DNA from: an uncultured Pseudovibrio sp.
GTDB taxonomy: Bacteria; Pseudomonadota; Alphaproteobacteria; Rhizobiales; Stappiaceae
NCBI GenBank assembly: GCA_947502585.1
Contig: CANNAV010000027.1
Span: forward strand, 1-36,523
DNA length: 36,523 bases
Direction: 5' to 3'
Positions 25,991 through 32,712 of the stretch are shown one piece after another. Position numbers and translations under genes: made by a program. The notes below the pieces were generated by a model. That model saw nothing but the letters and a program-made list of their open reading frames with translations. It did no database searches and was not told the origin of the DNA. Every line of letters begins with the position of its first letter. The first letter of the stretch is position 1.

Positions 25991-26182
25991 GCCTGGACAT
26001 ATTAAGCGTGTATATTAACGAAATAACCTGAAAACCGCCAGATAACTCCAGGCAAAACAGCGGAATTTGGCGGGTTTCTGTTGCATCTGTATCTATTTTT
26101 AATAAATTTCTTGCATTAGTATTAATATTATTTAAGAACATTCCCCATATGGTTGCAAAAGATTGAGAATGTGGGGGATATT

Positions 26183-26647
26183 ATGGAAATTGTCACACAA
26201 CGGCCAGCGCTCTTACATCAGGCGCTGACAACACAGGCAACCCCGGTAAAGTCAGAGACAGAGCAGGTCAGAACTGAACTCTCCGGCGCACAGGCCGTCA
26301 CCGCGTCCTCTGAGTCCTCCGGCAACCCGAATGCCTCCGGAAAATCATACCTCTCAGACTCACGCCTCGGCGTCATCCCTGCTAAACCTGAGGACGATCA
26401 GAGTCGCATTAAACGCGGTTACATGCGTGATGAAGAGTCAAATGGGCTCATCTACTCAATAACACAAGAGCCTGAAGGCGACGTGATTTATGAGCTGCCT
26501 TCTCAAACCGCCCGTCGCATTCGTGCATTTCTGGATGAAGTACTTCAGGCGCAGGAAAAGCGCAACCTGGGCGGCGAGACAAAGGAGATTGATCCTGCGG
26601 TCTATGAAGCCAAGCAGACCCGGCCGGCACAGGCAAAGCAACTCTGA
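26183..26647 (+). CDS. Small protein of unknown function, possibly FlaG-like
   Basis: This 154-residue protein has a disordered Ser/Thr/Ala-rich N-terminus (1-65). A short conserved-looking segment follows (about 75-121) in which GLIYSITQEPEGDVIYELP leads into an Arg-rich helix (ARRIRAFLDEVLQAQEK). The pattern of a beta strand, a Glu/Gly turn, a second strand ending in Pro and then a helix recalls FlaG, which affects filament length. The match is weak and I would not name it. GGGGGAT precedes the ATG at 26183. It lies ~190 nt after flgN and converges on flagellin. Confidence 0.7.
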   Translation: MEIVTQRPALLHQALTTQATPVKSETEQVRTELSGAQAVTASSESSGNPNASGKSYLSDSRLGVIPAKPEDDQSRIKRGYMRDEESNGLIYSITQEPEGDVIYELPSQTARRIRAFLDEVLQAQEKRNLGGETKEIDPAVYEAKQTRPAQAKQL

Positions 26648-26701
26648 GCTAACCAGGGCTTTATATCCGCCAGGCGCCCCAACCAGCCTGTTCCCCTCCT
26701 G

Positions 26702-26736
26702 GAGCCATGCCGCCCCCGCTGCAAGGCTCTTTTTTT
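26702..26736 (+). terminator. Terminator after the FlaG-like gene
   Basis: GAGCC (26702-26706) pairs with GGCTC (26725-26729), followed directly by seven T residues. The loop is long (18 nt) but can fold further. It lies 55 nt after the stop at 26647. Confidence 0.6.
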
Positions 26737-26758
26737 GTCTGCATAAAGACCGGCACAT

Positions 26759-26785
26759 AAAAACGCGCCCCACAGAGCGCGTTTT
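26759..26785 (-). terminator. Flagellin terminator
   Basis: A perfect 9-bp stem, AAAACGCGC/GCGCGTTTT (26760-26768 and 26777-26785), with an 8-nt loop lies 26 nt after the flagellin stop and ends in a T run on the minus strand. Confidence 0.9.
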
Positions 26786-26810
26786 CAATAATCTAATTCT
26801 GAAACTGAGC

Positions 26811-27989
26811 TTATTGGATAAGCTGCAAGACAGTCTGACTAGCCTGGGTTGCCATAGACAGAGTAGAAGTCGCAATCTGGGTCTGAGTATTCAAAGCCGC
26901 CAGATTTGCACCTTCCAGGTTGGAATCAGCCAAAGTAAGTTTACCAGCACCGACTTCCAGTGTGCTAATCAGATCAGCCGTGAAGTCCTGGCGATTGGTC
27001 ACAACAGAGAGGTTTGTACCAAAAGTGGATGCCTGTGCACGAAGGTTAACTTGCGCATCGCGGATTTCATTAAGCGAGTCTTCGATCGCTGAATCAGTTG
27101 CCCAAGTCCCAAGCTCACTTTTATCAAATGCCGCACCGTCTACTGGTGCACCAGATTCAGTGCTAACTGCTGTGTAGGTTAATGAAGTTTCATGACCAGC
27201 ATATGCTTTAAGTTTTCCACCGTCAAATGTTGAGCCACCACCACTTGCAGTATCTAAAGCAGTGCGCAATTCATCAACTGTTGTGTTAGTGCCAATATTG
27301 AAGGTAGTAGTTACTGCCGGAGTAGAGCCATCATCATCATCATCTACGGCAATTTCAAGACTACCACCATCGGCAAATTCTGCCAAGCTTGCTAACTTAG
27401 TATCACCTACAACAGCAGCACCAAAATCTAACTCCTGGAATCTGTACGACCTCTCCGCCAACTTAGCAATTGTCAACTCGTTGTCTGCATTGCTAAGATC
27501 AGTATAATCTACTGATTTAACATTAAGATAAGAGGAACCATCTTCGTTGAACTTCACGTTCAGATCATTACCGTCACCGCCAAGAAGGTTCTTGCCTTTA
27601 TAGCTAGAATCCTTAGCCAGATCTTCGATCTGTTTCCGAAGTTCGTTAAATTGCTGTTCGTAAGTAGCTCGTTCTTCTTGATCTTCGGTTTGAAGAGCCT
27701 GGTTTGCCTTACCCATCGCAGCATCCAGCAGCTCATCAATCGCTTCGATACCTTTATCTGCAGCTTCCAGAGTAGAAACTGACTGTCCGATATCGTCCTG
27801 AAGATTGCTCAGATCAGATGCCCGAGAATTCAGGGAGGTCGAGGTGAAGTAGGAATTCGGATTATCAAGAGCTGAGTTAACTTTGTTGCCGGTTGCAAGA
27901 CGCTCCTGAGTATCAGCAATAAGAGTAGCTGTGTTCTGCAAGGCACTAAGGTTAGAACGTACTGAAGCGGTAAGTGTAATATCAGACAT
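26811..27989 (-). CDS. Flagellin
   Basis: This 392-residue flagellin has conserved D0/D1 ends: an N-terminal region with TASVRSNLSALQNTATLIAD and ERLATGNKVNSALDNP, and a C-terminal region with LNTQTQIATSTLSMATQASQ. Between about 185 and 290 lies a variable surface domain with an Asp run (AVDDDDDGS) and a flagellin-IN-like unit (FNIGTNTTVDELRTAL). It has no cysteine. GAAGGG precedes the ATG at 27989. It is divergent from flbT, whose product in Caulobacter represses flagellin mRNA through its 5' leader. Only one flagellin is in the window; others may exist elsewhere. Confidence 0.97.
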   Translation of the reverse strand: MSDITLTASVRSNLSALQNTATLIADTQERLATGNKVNSALDNPNSYFTSTSLNSRASDLSNLQDDIGQSVSTLEAADKGIEAIDELLDAAMGKANQALQTEDQEERATYEQQFNELRKQIEDLAKDSSYKGKNLLGGDGNDLNVKFNEDGSSYLNVKSVDYTDLSNADNELTIAKLAERSYRFQELDFGAAVVGDTKLASLAEFADGGSLEIAVDDDDDGSTPAVTTTFNIGTNTTVDELRTALDTASGGGSTFDGGKLKAYAGHETSLTYTAVSTESGAPVDGAAFDKSELGTWATDSAIEDSLNEIRDAQVNLRAQASTFGTNLSVVTNRQDFTADLISTLEVGAGKLTLADSNLEGANLAALNTQTQIATSTLSMATQASQTVLQLIQ

Positions 27990-28102
27990 TTATAATTCCC
28001 TTCTAGGACAGTGATGACCCTTTCTGGATCACAGACGTAGTAATATACCAACTGGTTTTAATTGGGTACAATTACCCGTACTACGAGTAAAGAGGGAACG
28101 TG

Positions 28103-28117
28103 TTAACAACTACTTAA
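28103..28117. promoter_or_regulatory. CtrA-type binding site in the flagellin/flbT region
   Basis: TTAACAACTACTTAA is an exact TTAA-N7-TTAA match, ~115 nt upstream of the flagellin ATG and next to the predicted -12 element. Confidence 0.65.
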
Positions 28118-28123
28118 TTTATC

Positions 28124-28139
28124 GGCACAGCACCTGCCA
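28124..28139 (-). promoter_or_regulatory. Candidate sigma-54 promoter of flagellin
   Basis: On the minus strand TGGCAGGTGCTGTGCC has GG-N10-GC spacing and matches the consensus at 6 of 7 bases in the -24 half and 3 of 4 in the -12 half. The element is nearly symmetrical, so the plus strand (towards flbT) also shows GG-N10-GC with a weaker match. A sigma-70-like pair (TTGTAC at 28071-28066, TATATT at 28047-28042, spacing 18) is a rival flagellin promoter. Confidence 0.45.
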
Positions 28140-28150
28140 TATTGCAGGTG
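28131..28150. repeat. Hairpin in the flagellin/flbT region
   Basis: CACCTGC (28131-28137) and GCAGGTG (28144-28150) form a perfect 7-bp stem with a 6-nt loop; ATTTTT follows on the plus strand after a short gap. It overlaps the -24/-12-like element. Read as a terminator it would have no obvious gene to end. Confidence 0.5.
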
Positions 28151-28424
28151 TGTTCATTTTTATGTAATTAAGTCATAAACTTACTCAATTGCGACATCTG
28201 GCAGGCATCACAATATAGTCTGTGCATATTTCTGCCTCTGTGTACTTTTGCAATCCGCCCGAAGGCTAAAGCTGCCAAGCATCCGTTGGGGACTCGATAT
28301 ACTCCGCTCAGAACAACGCTGAACCTGACCAAAAACAAAAATAAATCGCTGAATAACCCGTAAGATTTAACTGGATTAACCATTTGGTTGCCATCATAGT
28401 TAAGAGTGCTTTGAAGGAGGCTGC

Positions 28425-28883
28425 ATGGCACTGAAGGTTGAACTGAAACCCGGAGAAAAACTGATCGTTGGTGAAACGCTTATCACCAACGATAAGCAAC
28501 GAGCACGGTTTTTCATTCAGGGAGATGCCCCTATTTTGCGCGAAAAAGATATTCTTCTGCCGGATGACGCCCGCACAATGGCGCAACAGGTCTACCTTGC
28601 AGTACAGGTTATGTATTTAAAACAGGATATCACGGTCACCCAGAAAGAATATTTCGACTTGATCGGCAAGATCCTGCAGGCCGCACCCAGCACACGCGAT
28701 ATTATCAGCGACATCAGCACAGCGATCTTGCGGGAAGAACTCTATCACGCACTGAAGCTCGCCAGAAAATTGATTGAATATGAAAGGACTTTGATAAGTC
28801 ATGTATCAGCAGGCAACTCAGGCAACTCAGGCATATCAGCAATCCGCAAACACCTCGGTATCAGCGGATCCGAGAGCTCTTGA
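28425..28883 (+). CDS. flbT: Flagellin mRNA regulator FlbT
   Basis: This 152-residue protein is FlbT. It has the N-terminal LKPGEKLIVGETLITNDKQR, then FFIQGDAPILREKDILLP and a helical C-terminus with REELYHALKLARKLIEYER. In Caulobacter FlbT binds the flagellin transcript leader and promotes its decay until the hook is finished. Residues ~126-152 (Gly/Ser/Asn-rich, SAGNSGNSG) are encoded in DNA that also encodes the first 27 residues of FlaF in another frame, an overlap of 83 nt. GGAGG precedes the ATG. It is divergent from flagellin. Confidence 0.95.
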   Translation: MALKVELKPGEKLIVGETLITNDKQRARFFIQGDAPILREKDILLPDDARTMAQQVYLAVQVMYLKQDITVTQKEYFDLIGKILQAAPSTRDIISDISTAILREELYHALKLARKLIEYERTLISHVSAGNSGNSGISAIRKHLGISGSESS

Positions 28884-29196
28884 AGCTGAAGCTCTGATGA
28901 AAGCGGCGGCACGCCTTTCTGTGCTGCAACGGGAGTGGGATTCAGTTTCGCGCGAGGAACGCAACGAAACGCTCATCTTCAATCGTACGCTCTGGACCAT
29001 TTTTGTAACCGAAGCAACCGCAGAGTACAGTGAGCTGCCTGTAGAGCTTCAGAACAACATAGCAAATCTTGCTCTCTTCACCTTTAACAGAACCCTGGAA
29101 ATGATGGGTGGCGCAAAGCCCGAAGCACTTGAGACAATGATCAACATTAATAAATCTCTGGCAGCCGGGCTAAGAGGCCAAAAGGCAGATGTATAA
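28801..29196 (+). CDS. flaF: Flagellin biosynthesis regulator FlaF
   Basis: This 131-residue protein is FlaF. It has a helical N-terminal part with ALEAEALMKAAARLSVLQRE, the central ETLIFNRTLWTIFVTEAT, and LPVELQNNIANLALFTFNRT. FlaF binds flagellin and opposes FlbT, allowing flagellin translation and secretion. The first ~15 residues are Gln/Ala/Thr repeats (QATQATQAYQQ). The ATG at 28801 lies inside flbT, has AAAGGA upstream, and is preceded in its own frame by adjacent stops TGA TAA. It ends before a strong bidirectional terminator. Confidence 0.95.
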   Translation: MYQQATQATQAYQQSANTSVSADPRALEAEALMKAAARLSVLQREWDSVSREERNETLIFNRTLWTIFVTEATAEYSELPVELQNNIANLALFTFNRTLEMMGGAKPEALETMININKSLAAGLRGQKADV

Positions 29197-29200
29197 CACC

Positions 29201-29227
29201 AAAAGCCTCCGCATTACGGAGGCTTTT
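29201..29227. terminator. Bidirectional terminator between flaF and flgL
   Basis: A perfect 11-bp stem, AAAAGCCTCCG/CGGAGGCTTTT, with a 5-nt loop, has A and T tracts on both sides. It lies between the stop codons of two convergent genes and can serve both. Confidence 0.95.
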
Positions 29228-29228
29228 G

Positions 29229-30788
29229 TTATCGCAGGAAGTCGGTGATAGTGAGATTTAATAGTATCGAAGTCGCCTGAAACGACGCATCCAGGCTTGT
29301 TTGCAGCACGGCGATCTCTACACCAACTTCAGTTTCGTCAACGTTTTCGAGCGAAGTCAGCGTATTATGATAGGTCAGAGATGCCTGTTGTTGCCTCTCA
29401 GAGGTACGTTTCACAGTTGTATTCACCACCGCCATCTCAGAGGCAACCCTTTGGATACCGGAATTTCGGTCTCCCGCAAAAGAGAGCGCCTCATCGCTTT
29501 TCCCGGCCAATGAAGCATAATAGGACTTCGCAACCCCCTCACTTTCAGCATCATCCGGATTTTGTGCTATAAAATCTGCCGCCACAAAAACAGCCAGGTT
29601 CTGCAGCTGCTCAGAAAACGCAGGCTCATTCGCACGTGCCCCATATTCTACACGGACGTTATCATCAATCTGAACTACCTTGTCCGAGCGCGGGTCATCA
29701 GACCCCCCGGTACCCGTATACCAGTCAACCAGCAGATCAGTTCCAGTCTCATAACCGGAACCATCAGCAGCCGGCACCTTCGGCGCCGGATCAGTACGTC
29801 CGTGATTACCAAAAAACTCCTCGCCCGCCTGCACATCAGCAACCGCACGCAGCTCAGTCCTGGCGAGACCACTGATCGCATTATCAAAGGCCTTCTGAGC
29901 ATTCTCAGCGCTTTCCTGAACAGGATTGGCGCCGGCCCCGATCAGGAACGTACCCTCCCCTGCATCGGGATCATCCGTTGCAGTGAGCCTAACAACAGAT
30001 TTGCTTCCGTCGGGAAGTTCCAGCTCGACCTCAATCGTATCGCCGGCTTGCGGAATGTCATTGAACTCAAAGGTTCCCATTCTCCCCCGTGGATTAAGCG
30101 GATCCGTCAGGTCTTCAGGAGTGACTGTTGTTGCAACATCACCAGAGGATGCGGAAACAGAAGAAATTTTAAAACCAAACCCTTCAACATTGTCCTGTTG
30201 AAGAGTCAGCGTTGGAACCCCGGCCGGGCTCGTCACACCTGACCCTATACGTCCGTTTTCAGAAGCACCTGTATGAGCATCCTCATAACGCTTCATGAGC
30301 TCTTTGAGCCCAATTTTTCCGTCCTGACCATCCATTATGGCATCAAGTGATACAACGGGAGGTTCACTCGCTTCCTTGCCACCGAACAGATAATATCCGT
30401 TTACTTCTGAATTCAGCTGCGAGATTGTCTCATTCAGCATAATCCCGGCCGTCTGCTGACTGGTGGTCTGACCATCGGTGGTCAGCGTATAGTTGTTCCC
30501 GTCAATGGCACTCACACTTTCAGAGCGCAACTCTTCCATGTACTCAAGGGACTTACCCATTAGGTCGAGCTGAATGCTCGCAATCGTGTTAGAATCCTCA
30601 TAAACTTCGATATTCGAGATTTCACGACGCAGTTCCAGAGCCATGCGGGAATCTGAACTGATCCCACCATAGGTTTGTGATTTCAGCGTGGACGCCAGCT
30701 GAACAGACTTATTCTCCAGCTGCTCTTTCTGCTGCATCAGCAGATCTATCATATAACTATGAGAATTGGAATAACCTATTGTATTCAT
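29229..30788 (-). CDS. flgL: Hook-filament junction protein FlgL (HAP3)
   Basis: This 519-residue protein has flagellin-like ends. The N-terminal helix includes LENKSVQLASTLKSQTYGGI, near 120-137 there is TISQLNSEVNGYYLFGG (a FlgL hallmark), and the C-terminus has EVGVEIAVLQTSLDASFQAT. It sits between FlgK and the filament. It is ~150-200 residues longer than many FlgL proteins because of a central insert. Part of that insert (about 247-275, GDTIEVELELPDGSKSVVRL) resembles a segment of FlgK. It follows flgK by 27 nt on the minus strand. Confidence 0.93.
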   Translation of the reverse strand: MNTIGYSNSHSYMIDLLMQQKEQLENKSVQLASTLKSQTYGGISSDSRMALELRREISNIEVYEDSNTIASIQLDLMGKSLEYMEELRSESVSAIDGNNYTLTTDGQTTSQQTAGIMLNETISQLNSEVNGYYLFGGKEASEPPVVSLDAIMDGQDGKIGLKELMKRYEDAHTGASENGRIGSGVTSPAGVPTLTLQQDNVEGFGFKISSVSASSGDVATTVTPEDLTDPLNPRGRMGTFEFNDIPQAGDTIEVELELPDGSKSVVRLTATDDPDAGEGTFLIGAGANPVQESAENAQKAFDNAISGLARTELRAVADVQAGEEFFGNHGRTDPAPKVPAADGSGYETGTDLLVDWYTGTGGSDDPRSDKVVQIDDNVRVEYGARANEPAFSEQLQNLAVFVAADFIAQNPDDAESEGVAKSYYASLAGKSDEALSFAGDRNSGIQRVASEMAVVNTTVKRTSERQQQASLTYHNTLTSLENVDETEVGVEIAVLQTSLDASFQATSILLNLTITDFLR

Positions 30789-30815
30789 TTGAATAACTCA
30801 ATCTCTGGAGCAGGG

Positions 30816-32660
30816 TCACACGATCCCGAAAAGTGTATCATACAATTCATCAACAGCCGACAATACACGAGCATTCGCAGCATAAGCATTCTGCAATTCA
30901 GTTATCTTTACGAGCTCTTCGTCCACATCGACCTTATAGCTATTTTCGTAGGCATTTTTAGCAATGCTCGTAACAGTCGCCGAGTTGCTTTCTGCTGAAG
31001 CCGCCGCACTCGCAACCTGACTTTGTTTGACTACTGTTTCGATACCAAAGTCAGAAATGGTCCCCACATATGGCGCGTTCTTTGCCCCAATTCCCGAACC
31101 GGGAGAAAAAGTAAACTCAGTCTCAGTCAGGCGACTTTTCAGAAAATCAGGCCTGTCAGAACTTTGCTGGTCCGGTTCACCTGCCAAAAGACCAGGATTA
31201 TCAATAATAGCTTTGTTGACGGTGATCCGCTGCGCAAAGCCGGTTTTTTGACCACCATCTTCCAGCGCGCCGGTATATGGCTGACCACCTCCCTTAGAAT
31301 CTACAAAGAGTGGAATTTCGGCGCCATCAGCAGCGGTTACCGTCCGTGTATTTTTTACACTCAGACCAGTAATTTCAATCCTGCCAGGACTCGTCGGTGA
31401 CAGAATCTCCAACTCACCGGCAGCATCAACTGAAACGTAAAACCCGGCTCCAAGCGCTCTGGAAACCTGATCTTCCAGCGAAGTTGAAGTTGCAGGAATC
31501 TCAAGACCGTGCACGATATCATTTGAGTCAGCAGTTACCTTTGAAGAAAGCGGCAGCAATCCTGGATCGGTTACAGCGACAAAGGTGACCTTACGACTTT
31601 CTCCATTGACTTTAAATTCCAGCTCAATCGTATCGCCGGAAGATTGCAGATCAGATGTATCGACTTTCAGCCCTGTTGCCGCCGGTGTGCCCCCACCATT
31701 ATCAGCAGCCACTCCTTCAGATGTTTGCAGTGACAAAGACAGTGCCATCTGACTTGCAAGTTCATCCAAACCTGCCTGTGTCTGTGGAAGAGTATTATCC
31801 CGCAATTCAACGAGAGCACCTATACTACCGCTTTTCAGGTCAGATGATGAAAGCTCTGTAACTGACCCGGACCACGATTTCACTTCAATCGGATTGCCTT
31901 CAACACCCGCCCCAAGTGCAGGGACTGGAGTGAATTGCAGCTCTGATGCGCGGTCATCGTAAAGGGTGACCCCGGATTTCGTCAATATACTCAGCAAGCC
32001 ATCGTTGCCCTGCTTAATTTCGACGTCCATCTTTCCAGTCAAGGCTTCCAGCTGCCGGTCCATTTGATCCTGCAAATGAGCTGTTTCCCGGCCAGCAGAT
32101 CGCTCGACAATGATTTTGTCTTCCAGGCTCTCAATTTCTTTAAGGATAGCGTTAACTTGCGTTACTTCATCAGCAATTCCGGCATCCGCATCCCGACGCA
32201 ACTCCTGCACCTGCTCTGCAGAGCTATTGATACTTCTGGAAAGTTCCCCGGCCGCATTTACAGCAACTTCCTGCGCACTATGGGAACTGGGATCTGTCGT
32301 TAAAGACGTCAGTGCATTTGTGAAGTTGTTCATCAGACCCGGAATGGAGCCAGGATCTCCAACCTTTCCAATCATCTGATCAAGCAGCCTGATATAGTCG
32401 TTGTATTGTGTTGCGTAAGCCGTATCGCTCAGGCTTTCCCAATAGGCAGACTGAAGCTGAGTATCGACTTGTCGTTGAACCTGTTTGGTCAGCACAGAAG
32501 AAGACGCAGTAGATTTATTGTAAACTTCAGTTCCAACAATCGTCTTAAGCGTATAACCATCCACATGAGCGTTGGCTATATTACTCGATGTAACCGCAAG
32601 CTGCGCTTCGGTAAACGACAATCCTGACATTGCCGCATTCTGAGCTGCTGCCAGACTCAT
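30816..32660 (-). CDS. flgK: Hook-filament junction protein FlgK (HAP1)
   Basis: This 614-residue protein has the FlgK N-terminal rod-type motif (AVTSSNIANAHVDGYTLKTI). The helical region has LLDQMIGKVGDPGSIPGLMN and SRSINSSAEQVQELRRDAD, the FlgK signature is GALVELRDNTLPQTQAGLDE, and the C-terminus has EELVKITELQNAYAANARVL. It is the first junction protein on the hook. The segment near 340-367 (SGDTIELEFKVNGESRKVTF) is shared with FlgL. GGGGAG precedes the ATG at 32660, and a hairpin lies just upstream in the flgE-flgK gap. Confidence 0.96.
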   Translation of the reverse strand: MSLAAAQNAAMSGLSFTEAQLAVTSSNIANAHVDGYTLKTIVGTEVYNKSTASSSVLTKQVQRQVDTQLQSAYWESLSDTAYATQYNDYIRLLDQMIGKVGDPGSIPGLMNNFTNALTSLTTDPSSHSAQEVAVNAAGELSRSINSSAEQVQELRRDADAGIADEVTQVNAILKEIESLEDKIIVERSAGRETAHLQDQMDRQLEALTGKMDVEIKQGNDGLLSILTKSGVTLYDDRASELQFTPVPALGAGVEGNPIEVKSWSGSVTELSSSDLKSGSIGALVELRDNTLPQTQAGLDELASQMALSLSLQTSEGVAADNGGGTPAATGLKVDTSDLQSSGDTIELEFKVNGESRKVTFVAVTDPGLLPLSSKVTADSNDIVHGLEIPATSTSLEDQVSRALGAGFYVSVDAAGELEILSPTSPGRIEITGLSVKNTRTVTAADGAEIPLFVDSKGGGQPYTGALEDGGQKTGFAQRITVNKAIIDNPGLLAGEPDQQSSDRPDFLKSRLTETEFTFSPGSGIGAKNAPYVGTISDFGIETVVKQSQVASAAASAESNSATVTSIAKNAYENSYKVDVDEELVKITELQNAYAANARVLSAVDELYDTLFGIV

Positions 32661-32679
32661 ACCCTAAACTCCCCAAGAA

Positions 32680-32705
32680 TTGAGATAGGAAGATACCTAC
32701 CTCAA
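32680..32705 (-). repeat. Hairpin between flgE and flgK
   Basis: On the minus strand TTGAGGTAGG pairs with CCTATCTCAA over 10 bp (one G-T pair) around a 6-nt loop. It lies ~20 nt before the flgK start and has no T run after it. It may set the ratio of hook to junction protein or protect the processed message. Confidence 0.55.
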
Positions 32706-32712
32706 TAACTGT

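Larger units (their letters stand above)
27990..28424. other. Divergent regulatory region between flagellin and flbT
   Basis: This 435-nt region holds no gene. From the flagellin side it contains a leader of ~45-125 nt, a CtrA box, a symmetrical -24/-12-like element readable on both strands, and a perfect hairpin (28131-28150). Near flbT, TTAACTGGATTAACC (28367-28381) has two TTAA words only 5 nt apart. GGAGG lies just before flbT. Confidence 0.6.

Noticed and set aside
26069..26084. Sigma-54-like GG...GC upstream of the FlaG-like gene
   Set aside because: Spacing is 12 nt (or 9 with the neighbouring GG), which does not suit sigma-54.
28367..28381. TTAACTGGATTAACC near flbT as a CtrA box
   Set aside because: The two TTAA words are 5 nt apart instead of 7.
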